Shown: piece after piece, positions 7,660-15,409 of the stretch
How positions within the stretch are numbered: position 1 is the first letter of the stretch
Layout of the letters: the number at the start of each line of letters is the position of its first letter
Translations under genes and position numbers: made by a program
Assembly (NCBI GenBank): GCA_949745625.1
Contig: CATJZR010000093.1
Coordinates: forward strand, 1-28,146
Direction of reading: 5' to 3'
DNA length: 28,146 nucleotides
DNA from: an uncultured Eubacteriales bacterium
Lineage (GTDB): Bacteria > Bacillota > Clostridia > Christensenellales > Borkfalkiaceae
Notes under the pieces: generated by a model
Databases searched by the model: none
Told to the model about the DNA's origin: nothing
Seen by the model: only the letters and a program-made list of their open reading frames with translations

Positions 7660-7688
7660 ATTATAACACACTTTTATTGTATTTTAAA
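7660..7688 (-). promoter_or_regulatory. Extended -10 promoter of the metallophosphoesterase
   Basis: Minus-strand TGTTATAAT (-10 hexamer 7660-7665) with a weak TTTAAA -35 (7683-7688) at 17 bases. Transcription would start at or next to the ATG at 7653. Confidence 0.6.
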
Positions 7689-7749
7689 GCGTTTTGGGGG
7701 CGAAATAGGGTGATTATGTCACACATAATACTATAAATAAGGCAAATTT

Positions 7750-7775
7750 AAAGGCGAAGCTTGCGCTTCGCCTTT
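7750..7775 (-). terminator. Terminator of the 218-residue cysteine-containing protein gene
   Basis: An 11-bp perfect stem AAAGGCGAAGC/GCTTCGCCTTT with a 4-base loop, three bases after the stop codon at 7779. The tail on the minus strand is AAATTTG, so it is modest. Confidence 0.7.
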
Positions 7776-7778
7776 GAT

Positions 7779-8435
7779 TTATTGCTTTGAGCATGTTTTA
7801 CCCTGGGGATATAGCGGCAGTTCGAAGAACCCGGTGCATACTTCCTGCGAGTAGTCCTGCGCGGGAGGTATTGCACAATAGCCGTAGCTGGGCACAAGAA
7901 TTTCCACGTCGATTGCGACCTTTAAAATCGTCGTCAGGCAGACATTTACAGAGAACGTATTGCCGTCGGGATTGAACGAACCCTCCGCGCAAACGGCGCT
8001 TACCTCCGCAGTGATATTGTAGGGCATAATCGACGGAGCGGGAACGAAAAGCAATACGTCGTGCGAAACCGTTATCGTCGCGTTTGCAACTCCCTCCGTT
8101 CCGTTTGCATCGGTGTAGGCAACCTCGACGGGGATACCGACCGTCGCCTGCACTCTTGCGCAGCCGGGCTTGTCGGCAAGCCTTTCGACGTTGAGATTCG
8201 TTATTACTCCTGCGGACTGTGTAGACCGCGCACTTATGAAGGTTAAGGGATATGTAGGGTCGCCGGGTACGTTGTCGGTGAGAGTTAAGGTATAGTTTTC
8301 TATTTGAATCTGCTTAATGCAGGCATCGAATATTTTTTGCGCCTGAATGCACACCTTTTCACACAGCCCGTTTAAGGGATTGCCGCTGATTGTGCCGGGA
8401 CATTTATCCGAGTGAAAATTTGAAAAGAATGACAT
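7779..8435 (-). CDS. 218-residue cysteine-containing protein, possibly spore/envelope related
   Basis: The start is decided by a perfect GGAGGT four bases before the ATG at 8435. The frame is open further upstream but has no ribosome site there. The protein begins MSFFSNFHSDKCPGTISGNP and has no signal peptide or membrane span. About nine cysteines are spread over it (LCEKVCIQ, FDACIKQ, PGCARV, VSAVCAEG, VNVCLTT, GYCAIPP, EVCTG, KTCSKQ). The middle and C-terminal parts are strand-rich, with repeats of the kind xxPVEVAY, VLLFVPAPS and VEILVPSYGY. I do not recognise a named family. Cysteine-rich, strand-rich soluble proteins of this size are common in spore coats, and a CATATAATA box upstream resembles a mother-cell sigma site. 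Both points are suggestive only. A LysM-protein gene precedes it on the same strand. Confidence 0.65.
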   Translation of the reverse strand: MSFFSNFHSDKCPGTISGNPLNGLCEKVCIQAQKIFDACIKQIQIENYTLTLTDNVPGDPTYPLTFISARSTQSAGVITNLNVERLADKPGCARVQATVGIPVEVAYTDANGTEGVANATITVSHDVLLFVPAPSIMPYNITAEVSAVCAEGSFNPDGNTFSVNVCLTTILKVAIDVEILVPSYGYCAIPPAQDYSQEVCTGFFELPLYPQGKTCSKQ

Positions 8436-8488
8436 TTTGACCTCCGTTGTTTCTTTTCTCCGCGTCGTAAACGCGAATTTCTTTAATA

Positions 8489-8517
8489 TATTATATGTCA
8501 CGCTTTTGCAGTGCGTT
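8489..8517 (-). promoter_or_regulatory. Candidate promoter with sigma-K/E-like elements
   Basis: Minus-strand CATATAATA (8489-8497) fits the sigma-K -10 pattern CATAnnnTA, and AACG (8514-8517) stands 16 bases upstream where an AC core is expected. The same bases contain TATAAT, but no sigma-A -35 is present. The leader to the start is about 45 bases. Confidence 0.3.
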
Positions 8518-8528
8518 AAATACGCGCA

Positions 8529-8810
8529 TTATTTTTTCGGTACAAATATTTTACAGGTAGGGTATACGGGTTTGCCGCCGTTTATACGTTTTAAGCTGTT
8601 TTCGTCTGCGCCGTATTTTGCGGCGAGAGTGCGATAACTGTCGCCGACGCCCGCGCTTATTCTTACCAGCCGCTCCGCCTCAACGGATACGACCATTCCC
8701 GCAAACGCCTGCCCGAACACGGGCGTGTTCAGCTCCGCCTCCACTTCCCCCGCGCTTTGTCCGCGCTTTATTTTAAAATATCTGCTTCTGTCTGTAATCA
8801 GCGTAAACAT
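8529..8810 (-). CDS. Small LysM-domain protein (93 residues)
   Basis: The last 45 residues (VGDSYRTLAAKYGADENSLKR, NGGKPVYPTCKIFVP) are one LysM domain: a D-S-Y-x-x-L-A helix start, a second helix after the Asn-x-Leu turn, and the final I-x-V-P strand. LysM domains bind N-acetylglucosamine chains in peptidoglycan or spore cortex. The first 45 residues (MFTLITDRSRYFKIKRGQS, then AELNTPVFGQAF) look like a second, degenerate LysM or a strand-rich partner domain. There is no signal peptide or membrane span, so it would act in the cytoplasm or in the mother cell if sporulation-linked. No ribosome site precedes the ATG; a TATAAT (8819-8824) ends 8 bases before it. It is followed by the 218-residue gene and is divergent from the SpoVB-like gene. 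Confidence 0.75.
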   Translation of the reverse strand: MFTLITDRSRYFKIKRGQSAGEVEAELNTPVFGQAFAGMVVSVEAERLVRISAGVGDSYRTLAAKYGADENSLKRINGGKPVYPTCKIFVPKK

Positions 8811-8818
8811 TTTATAAT

Positions 8819-8824
8819 ATTATA
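8819..8824 (-). promoter_or_regulatory. -10 box directly before the LysM gene
   Basis: Perfect TATAAT on the minus strand, 8 bases before the ATG, preceded by no convincing -35. If used, the transcript is leaderless or nearly so. Confidence 0.4.
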
Positions 8825-8844
8825 CGCAGACTAATTCAAATACG

Positions 8845-8874
8845 TTCATAATCCGGACAAGAATTTTGTAGAAT
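8845..8874 (+). promoter_or_regulatory. Candidate promoter of the SpoVB-like gene
   Basis: TTCATA (8845-8850), 18 bases, TAGAAT (8869-8874), which ends 8 bases before the ATG at 8883. No ribosome site is seen. Confidence 0.4.
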
Positions 8875-8882
8875 AATATAAA

Positions 8883-10382
8883 ATGAAGCAGAACATCTAC
8901 AAATCGGCGGCAATAGTGACCGTATTTTCTACGATAGAAAAAATGATGAGCTTTTTCTACCGCGTAGTGCTTTCACGCATTATCGGCGCGGAAGGCATAG
9001 GCATTTATCAGATTTGTCTTTCAGTTTTCGCGGTATTTCTGACGGCTGCGTCAAGCGGTATTCCCGTAACCGTATCCCGTCTTATGGCAAAAAACAACGC
9101 GGTGAACGACGTGCGCGGCAAGCACGCAGCGGTCACCGCGGGCGTCGTTGGCACCCTGCTGTTCACCATTCCTATTGCAATACTGCTGTTTTTCGGCAGA
9201 AACGCATTGGGTTTCCTTTTCTCCGACGACAGATGCACCGATATTTTTCTTTTGCTTTTGCCGGGACTTATTCTTACCTCCATTTACGCGGTAATGCGCG
9301 GCTCATTCTGGGGAAACAGGCAATTCGTGCCGTACAGCGTTATCGAGCTTTTGGAAGACGCGGTAATGGTAATACTCGGCTGCGTGCTTGTCTACGGCGT
9401 TACCGACCCCGTTCTCGGCGCGCGCAGGGCAACGATTGCCGTTGCTGTTTCGTACGTTTTTTCATTCTGCGTTTCACTGTTCTGGTACTTCCATAAGGGC
9501 GGAAAATTCGTCAACCCGAAGCGGCAGCTGAAACCGCTGTTTTCGGCATCCATGCCCATTACCGCAATGCGCACCTCCACTTCGCTGCTCAATTCCGTGG
9601 TTGCGGTGCTGCTGCCCCTTCTTTTGATGAAAGCTTACGGGCTTGACAATTCCGAGGCGATAAGTCTTTACGGAATTGCGATAGGAATGAGTTTGCCTAT
9701 TCTGTTTATCCCTTCGGCGCTTATCGGCTCTATTTCAGTGGTTGTCGCGCCCGAGCTTTCAGAAAATTTTTACAGAAAAAAGACGGCTCAGGTAAAATTC
9801 GACGTTGAAAAATCTATAAAGGCTGCTGTATTTATTGCCACTCTTTTGGTGCCGATACTTTTCGTGCTCGGCGACGAGATAGGCGAATTTCTATATTCCA
9901 ACGAAATGAGCGGACAGATAGTGCAAAGATGCTCGTTTATGCTTATACCGATGTGTGTAACCATGATTACCACGACCGTACTCAACTCGATGAACCGCGA
10001 GAAAAGAACGCTTATACATTTTCTTATAGGCGCGGCGGCTATGATAATAAGCATAGTGTCGCTTACCCGCTTCGTCGGTGTATATTCGTATATGATAGGA
10101 CTTGCGGCAAGCTTCCTTATTACTGGCACGCTAAACCTTATACTGCTTAAAAAAACAATTAAGGACCTCAAATATTTAAAATATTCCGCTCATGCTCTTA
10201 TAGTGACCTTTTCCTCCTGCGCGTTCGGAATACTACTTGACGGCATTATTTCGCATTACGTTGCCGAAGTTTGGCAGATAGTAATTTGCGCGGTTGCCTG
10301 TACTCTGTTCAGCGGCGCTTTCCTCTACTGCCTTGAAATGTTTACGTTCAGACCGTTTAAACGGCTTATTTCGAAGAGCTGA
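8883..10382 (+). CDS. SpoVB/MurJ-like flippase (MOP superfamily)
   Basis: This 499-residue polytopic membrane protein has about 14 hydrophobic spans. The N-terminus (NIYKSAAIVTVFSTIEKMMS, then VVLSRIIGAEGIGIYQICLS) is typical of the SpoVB / PST branch of the MATE-like MOP superfamily, with the usual GIP in SSGIPVTVSRLMAK. Members flip undecaprenyl-linked wall or polysaccharide precursors from the cytoplasm to the outside. SpoVB is needed for spore cortex, and relatives serve in vegetative wall synthesis or capsule export, so the precise substrate is not fixed. The length is normal for the family. The start lacks a ribosome site and lies 8 bases after a -10-like box. Its 3' end overlaps the convergent TSUP gene by 17 bases. 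Confidence 0.88.
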   Translation: MKQNIYKSAAIVTVFSTIEKMMSFFYRVVLSRIIGAEGIGIYQICLSVFAVFLTAASSGIPVTVSRLMAKNNAVNDVRGKHAAVTAGVVGTLLFTIPIAILLFFGRNALGFLFSDDRCTDIFLLLLPGLILTSIYAVMRGSFWGNRQFVPYSVIELLEDAVMVILGCVLVYGVTDPVLGARRATIAVAVSYVFSFCVSLFWYFHKGGKFVNPKRQLKPLFSASMPITAMRTSTSLLNSVVAVLLPLLLMKAYGLDNSEAISLYGIAIGMSLPILFIPSALIGSISVVVAPELSENFYRKKTAQVKFDVEKSIKAAVFIATLLVPILFVLGDEIGEFLYSNEMSGQIVQRCSFMLIPMCVTMITTTVLNSMNREKRTLIHFLIGAAAMIISIVSLTRFVGVYSYMIGLAASFLITGTLNLILLKKTIKDLKYLKYSAHALIVTFSSCAFGILLDGIISHYVAEVWQIVICAVACTLFSGAFLYCLEMFTFRPFKRLISKS

Positions 10383-10734
10383 CCGTCTGCAAAAGCAGCT
10401 TTACCGACAGCGCAACCAAAAATGCGCCGAAAAGCTTTTTAAGAATTTCAGACGGCAGCAACGCCGCGGCAAAACCTGCGGCGACCGAGGTCACAACCGC
10501 AGGTACGACTATAAAAGACAGTCCATCCGTTTTTAACAGTCCGTTCTTTTTATGGACGCCCAGCGTAAACAGCGCCATAGGCAGAAAGGCGATTAAGTTG
10601 GTTGCCTGCGCAACGTGCTGGTCGACGCCGAAAATTATCGTAAGCGCGGGTATAAGAATTGTGCCGCCGCCCATTCCCATTCCGCCGATAAGCCCAGAAA
10701 AAAAGCCAGCCGCCAGATAGAGAATAAAACTCAA
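10366..10734 (-). CDS. Half-size TSUP (TauE/SafE) transporter subunit, distal half
   Basis: This 122-residue membrane protein corresponds to one of the two repeats of ordinary TSUP permeases. It begins MSFILYLAAGFFSGLIGGMG and carries the signature GMGGGTILIPAL. Four hydrophobic spans are expected. TSUP proteins export sulfite, sulfoacetate or other small anions. The start is TTG, overlapping the stop of the partner gene in a TTGA junction, with AAGGA 7 bases before it, so translation is coupled. It probably pairs with the 120-residue partner to make one full transporter. The 3' end overlaps the SpoVB-like gene on the other strand. Confidence 0.85.
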   Translation of the reverse strand: MSFILYLAAGFFSGLIGGMGMGGGTILIPALTIIFGVDQHVAQATNLIAFLPMALFTLGVHKKNGLLKTDGLSFIVVPAVVTSVAAGFAAALLPSEILKKLFGAFLVALSVKLLLQTVSSSK

Positions 10735-11093
10735 AACAGCATCCTTATTCCTGCAGCGAACATTATCGCAAGAAAAATGTAATTGACCGCAGTTACAGAA
10801 AATTTAGATAGAAAATATGCCCCGAGAAACCCGCCCGCAACCGTACCCAAGGCTGCGGGTATTATTACATCCGTCACGGCGTAGCCGTTGATTATATAAA
10901 TAATAGCACTTGCGGCACAGACGGGCGCAATGACGAAAATTGCCGTCGCATGGGACTGTTTGTCACCGTAGCCAAGCATTTTTGCCAACAGCGGAACCGC
11001 CACCATACCTCCTCCGCCGCCGAATATTCCGTTTACCGCGCCCGTGAGCGCACCCGCCGTAACGCGTTTAACAAAATTACGCTGTATTTTCAT
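10731..11093 (-). CDS. Half-size TSUP (TauE/SafE) transporter subunit, proximal half
   Basis: This 120-residue protein has four hydrophobic spans and the TSUP signature FGGGGGMVAVPLLAKMLG, with GDKQSHATAIFVI after it as in family members. It is equivalent to the N-terminal half of a usual 250-residue permease. It overlaps its partner gene by four bases. The ATG at 11093 is embedded in TATAATG and has no ribosome site, so the start and the promoter are both unclear. The frame has no other start codon in the first 20 codons. Transported anion unknown. Confidence 0.83.
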   Translation of the reverse strand: MKIQRNFVKRVTAGALTGAVNGIFGGGGGMVAVPLLAKMLGYGDKQSHATAIFVIAPVCAASAIIYIINGYAVTDVIIPAALGTVAGGFLGAYFLSKFSVTAVNYIFLAIMFAAGIRMLF

Positions 11094-11153
11094 TATAATA
11101 AAAGTATTATTTGCATTTTATATAAAAAAATTTGCATTGAACGCTTTAAATGC

Positions 11154-11182
11154 TTGATTAAAATTGCCGTTTATATTAAAAT
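11154..11182 (+). promoter_or_regulatory. Promoter of the 1378-residue surface protein
   Basis: TTGATT (11154-11159), 17 bases, TAAAAT (11177-11182). The leader to the start is about 29 bases and holds the GAAGGA ribosome site. Confidence 0.65.
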
Positions 11183-11217
11183 AAACAAGTACAATTATTT
11201 TGAAGGATAATGCAAAA

Positions 11218-14200
11218 ATGTCAAAACACAACTACAAAAAAAGCAGATTAAAGTACGTATTCCTCGCGTTCACCTGCGCTACGGCGTTCGCGTTCTCGGG
11301 GCTGGCGTCTGCCTGCGGGAATGACGAGGATAAGGAAAAGGATAAAACTACCACCAAGGAAGATACTCAGCTTCTTAAAAACGGTAATTTCGAGTTTTTC
11401 ACTATTCCCGAAAAGAAAGAGGACGGCAACGAGCCCGAGTATCTTATCAAGTCACCCGAAAACTGGTCGCACGGCGGCACTAATTCGTATACGATGTCGG
11501 GTATAATCAGCACATCCAAGACTTCCTGGGATAAAATTTCCGCCGATACTCTTGCCGATACACTTGATTATAACAATAAGCTCGACTCTTCCGCATCAAA
11601 CTATCTCAGCGAATACGTCGACTACAACGGAATGAAGTCGTCCGACATATTCTATAAAAACCAGTTCGAGGCTTTGAGAGAGGATGATGACTTTGGCGAA
11701 GACGAAACTCCCGACCCCAACCGTAAGGACAGAATAGAAAACCCCGGCACGCACTACAACGTGACAGAAAAAGACGGAAAGCTTTACACCGACGGCGGAA
11801 ACGGCAAAGAGGTTTTTGTAAACGACAAGGGCGAATACTTCCTCGAATACGACGATAAGAAGGACGAGTACAAGCAGCCTATTTCAAATATCCTTATGCT
11901 GCACAACTACGCTACAACCCACAACGGCATTGCACAGAACTACTCCTCCGTGGAAATCGAGTTGCCCGCGAACACCGCAGCTGAAATTTCGGTCTGGGTA
12001 AAGACCTCGTACCTCAAATTCAGTCAAGGCAAAGAGGTTTCGCAGGACAGGGGCGCAAATATTTCGGTTACGCAAACCGTAGGCAGCTCCACCCTCGACA
12101 AATTCAGCATATCTTCCATCAACACCGAAAAGCTTATCAAAGAAAAAGCCGCGGAAGATAAATACAACGGTTGGGTTGAGTACACAGTTTACGTAAACGC
12201 TTGCGACTTCGCTTCAAGCAAGATTAAGCTTGAACTCGGACTCGGCGAAACGGGATACACCACCGAAGGCTACGCGTTCTTCGACGATGTTAGCGTTACC
12301 AAGTACGCCTCACTCGACCAAGAGGGATGCTCCTTCTTAGAAAACGAGGACAAGCTTACGGATACTACCGTCAACCTTTCGACCGACGCAAGCGAGAAGG
12401 TTTTCAAAGCAGACAGCTACGTCAGGAACGACAAGCCCGTCGATAAGCGCAATTCCGAGGACTTCCACTACTATATCGACCTCGCTTCCGAGTATCTCGA
12501 TTACGGCGATAGCGAAAACACCTATTCCCCAGTTTCGTTCAAAGGCGTTGCAAATCTTAAAGCGGGCTACACCGTAGACGAAAACAACTACGTTTCGTCG
12601 AAATCGCCCATAACGGACGTTAAAAAGGTCGGATTTACCGACAGTAACCTTATTGCAGTCGACGACAAGTGGCGCCTGCCTTTCAAGTCGTCGCTTAAAA
12701 CCAACGAGGATTTACTCGCTTACGTAACTACCAACTCGCAGCCGTTCACCCAGTCTCAGACCGAGTACTACAGCAAGCTGAACGAAGCGCTTAAAGGCGC
12801 GGAATCGTTGCCCAAGAACGTAGGCTCGCAGGACAATATGCTTGTTATGCTGTCCGCTTACGGCGCAGCGTACACCGCTTCCTTCGATTTGACGGTACCC
12901 GCAGAGGGATATCAGATTGTATCGTTCTGGGTAAAGACTTCGGATATGAGCGGAAGCACGGCGGCAACCGTTTCCATTACACAAAAGAACAATGACGAAA
13001 ACAACGCCAAGTTCACGCTTGACACTACCGGCAAGGCCACCGACGTCGGCGACAAGGACAGCGAGAAGGACATTTTCGACGGCTGGGTACAATGCTTCTT
13101 CTTCGTAAAGAACGAAATAGAAAACCCCGCGGACTTCACGGTTGAACTCAGCTTCGGCAATACGACCATAAAGGACACCGACGTTCACTCTTATAAAAAG
13201 GGTTGGGCGGCTCTTGCAAATATGCAGACCCTCAATGTCAACGAAGAAATTTTCTCGTACACGGGCAGCGGCGACACCACCGCCTCCCTCACTATCGTAG
13301 AGGATGCAGAAAAGAAAACGCAGGTATTTGACGAGGCTTACGCAAACCAGTCCCACGAAATAAAGGACAACGTCGTTATCCCCTCGACCTATAAGGGCGT
13401 AAACGGCGGCAGCTCCGCAATAATAAACAACGGACACGTTTCTATACCCTTCGACGAGTTCAACAACAACGTCGACGGAGACAAGGACAACCCCAATAAC
13501 TACTTTACGGGGCTTATAAACAGAGAACACTTTATTGACAAAAACAGCGCGTACAAGAACATAAGTTGGTATCAGACGCTGCTTACGAACTTCAATGCAA
13601 GCAACCTTACGGCTTTGGAAGCCTGGAACGAGATTTTCGGCACAAAATCCGTTCAGCCTCTTATTATAAACAACAGAACGAGAACAAGCTACGTTGAAAT
13701 AAAGGGCGCAACAAGCGATACCTATACAACCTATTTTATTAAGGATGAAGAAGGTAATTTCGTAAGCGCGGCAGGCACTACGTTCGACGAGGAAGAAACC
13801 TATTATAGCCCTAAGGAAGTAACCAACTACGGCTATATAGGCGACGACAAGCAGGTTGCCGCAGACACCTATGCTACGGTAAGCGTAAGGGTTAAAGTAA
13901 GCGCAAACGCTATCGCATACGTTTACCTTGTAGATACGACCGCCAAAAAGAACGTGCTTTCGTTCGGCGCACCCTCCTACTCCTTCTATTACGATGTTGA
14001 CGGCAATGTGCTGAAAGCCGAGCCTAAGGCCGACGCAACTGTTACCGAGCAGCGCGAAAACGTGCTTTACTCACTCCGCGACGACGGACTTTACGAGGAT
14101 AAGGACGGAAATCTGTACGCAAACGTGTGGAATTACGATAAGCTGTATTTCATAGAGGATATGACTTACTTCGACACGGACGGCAACAGATACGGCATTG

Positions 14201-15354
14201 ATGACCTTGTCGATGGCGAAACCTATTACGACGCAGACAAGAACGTTGCCCCCCACTACCTCGTTACAAGCAAGGGCGTAAAGGTCTACGAATACAAGGA
14301 CGGCGGTTACCGTTATATCGTAGAAGGCAAGACGCAGGACGAGAAGATAAACGCGTTCGACAAACAGTACGCAAGATACAATTTCGAAAATCTTTCCGAA
14401 GATTACGCGGTTGAAATAAGCGGAAAAGAGCATGCGGGCAAGTGGGTAACGGTGACGTTCGTGCTCCACGCGGGCAGCGAAGCGAAGAACTACCGCCTGG
14501 AACTTTGGAGCGGTAAGCGCGAAGAAACAAAAACTGCCGGAAACGAAGCGGGCGAAACTGTTATATTCGATTACAGCTATACCACCGTTTCAGACGACTC
14601 GATGAAGAGCTTCTACGAGCAGCAGATTATAGGCGAATACCTTGACGCGCTTTCGAAGATAGACGGTGCTCTTGACGGAATCGATACTACGGGCAAAAAC
14701 ATTGCATACTTCGAGAATCTTGCTAAAAAGCACGACGTATCAATAGATACCGACTACTCCTCCCACTACTACACTTACAGTCTTTACGACTCGGCAGACT
14801 TCCAGCCGTTCAATAAGACGGTTGCGGACGAAAACGCCACGGGTTACGATTATAACGTATCCGAGCAGACCGAAACCCTTGCGTACCTTCAAATTAAGGA
14901 AGGCAACGAATACACTGTATTCACCGACTACTCGGCAGTTGACAAGTCGATAACACTGAACGATTCCTCCGACAGTAACACCGACGACGATAAGGATGAG
15001 GACAAAGAAAACGACGGCTCAGTATGGTTGCTTATTTCCTCCATTGTTCTCGTTGTAGTACTGTTGTTTACAATGATTGCGATATTCCTCAGAGATGCAC
15101 TTAAAAAGGCGCGCCGCAACAAAGTAACGAGCAAAAACAACTACGACCAGAGAAGAACGAGTCGCTACAAGAGAAAGCTTCACCTGACTCAGGAAGAAAT
15201 TATCGAGGTCGAGCCCGAAACAGACGAGCCTGTTGATGAAAATTCTGCAGCAGAAGCAACGAAAACCGTAGAAGAAAATGCAGAAGCGCACGAAGCAGAC
15301 GTTGAAGAAACCAACGCAGAGGAAGCTCCCGACGAAGACGGTAAACAGGAATAA
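11218..15354 (+). CDS. Giant dual-anchored surface lipoprotein with three jelly-roll-like modules
   Basis: The ATG at 11218 is preceded by GAAGGA; an in-frame TTG at 11200 is less likely. Of 1378 residues, the first 33 are a signal peptide ending in ASAC (Cys33), a plausible lipobox. A Lys/Asp/Thr linker follows. Module 1 (about 50-362) starts LLKNGNFEFF and ends GYAFFDDVSVTKY, the usual ends of CBM4/9-type galactose-binding folds. Modules 2 (about 540-675) and 3 (about 880-1125) repeat its core: a V-x-x-W/R-V-K-T/V-S strand, then DGWVQ or GKWVT, then x-L-x-L/F-G/W. Between them are Tyr/Asp-rich repeats (DEEGNF, DKDGNLY, DTDGNRYG). One membrane span lies at 1268-1291, followed by a basic KKARRNK stop and an acidic cytoplasmic tail of about 50 residues (EEIIEVEPETDE). 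No catalytic motif is seen; carbohydrate binding or adhesion is inferred. It is transcribed alone and ends at a strong terminator. Confidence 0.8.
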   Translation: MSKHNYKKSRLKYVFLAFTCATAFAFSGLASACGNDEDKEKDKTTTKEDTQLLKNGNFEFFTIPEKKEDGNEPEYLIKSPENWSHGGTNSYTMSGIISTSKTSWDKISADTLADTLDYNNKLDSSASNYLSEYVDYNGMKSSDIFYKNQFEALREDDDFGEDETPDPNRKDRIENPGTHYNVTEKDGKLYTDGGNGKEVFVNDKGEYFLEYDDKKDEYKQPISNILMLHNYATTHNGIAQNYSSVEIELPANTAAEISVWVKTSYLKFSQGKEVSQDRGANISVTQTVGSSTLDKFSISSINTEKLIKEKAAEDKYNGWVEYTVYVNACDFASSKIKLELGLGETGYTTEGYAFFDDVSVTKYASLDQEGCSFLENEDKLTDTTVNLSTDASEKVFKADSYVRNDKPVDKRNSEDFHYYIDLASEYLDYGDSENTYSPVSFKGVANLKAGYTVDENNYVSSKSPITDVKKVGFTDSNLIAVDDKWRLPFKSSLKTNEDLLAYVTTNSQPFTQSQTEYYSKLNEALKGAESLPKNVGSQDNMLVMLSAYGAAYTASFDLTVPAEGYQIVSFWVKTSDMSGSTAATVSITQKNNDENNAKFTLDTTGKATDVGDKDSEKDIFDGWVQCFFFVKNEIENPADFTVELSFGNTTIKDTDVHSYKKGWAALANMQTLNVNEEIFSYTGSGDTTASLTIVEDAEKKTQVFDEAYANQSHEIKDNVVIPSTYKGVNGGSSAIINNGHVSIPFDEFNNNVDGDKDNPNNYFTGLINREHFIDKNSAYKNISWYQTLLTNFNASNLTALEAWNEIFGTKSVQPLIINNRTRTSYVEIKGATSDTYTTYFIKDEEGNFVSAAGTTFDEEETYYSPKEVTNYGYIGDDKQVAADTYATVSVRVKVSANAIAYVYLVDTTAKKNVLSFGAPSYSFYYDVDGNVLKAEPKADATVTEQRENVLYSLRDDGLYEDKDGNLYANVWNYDKLYFIEDMTYFDTDGNRYGIDDLVDGETYYDADKNVAPHYLVTSKGVKVYEYKDGGYRYIVEGKTQDEKINAFDKQYARYNFENLSEDYAVEISGKEHAGKWVTVTFVLHAGSEAKNYRLELWSGKREETKTAGNEAGETVIFDYSYTTVSDDSMKSFYEQQIIGEYLDALSKIDGALDGIDTTGKNIAYFENLAKKHDVSIDTDYSSHYYTYSLYDSADFQPFNKTVADENATGYDYNVSEQTETLAYLQIKEGNEYTVFTDYSAVDKSITLNDSSDSNTDDDKDEDKENDGSVWLLISSIVLVVVLLFTMIAIFLRDALKKARRNKVTSKNNYDQRRTSRYKRKLHLTQEEIIEVEPETDEPVDENSAAEATKTVEENAEAHEADVEETNAEEAPDEDGKQE

Positions 15355-15377
15355 TCAAGTTTATTAAAACTGAAAAG

Positions 15378-15409
15378 AAAAAGAGCAGTTCGTTGAACTG
15401 CTCTTTTTT
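15378..15409 (+). terminator. Terminator of the giant surface protein gene
   Basis: AAAAAGAGCAGTTC (15378-15391), loop GTT, GAACTGCTCTTTTTT (15395-15409). A textbook U-tailed hairpin 23 bases after the stop. Confidence 0.95.

Noticed and set aside
12712..13530. Minus-strand frame of 272 codons within the giant surface gene
   Set aside because: Antisense shadow of a repetitive coding region; Val/Cys/Tyr-rich artefact composition.
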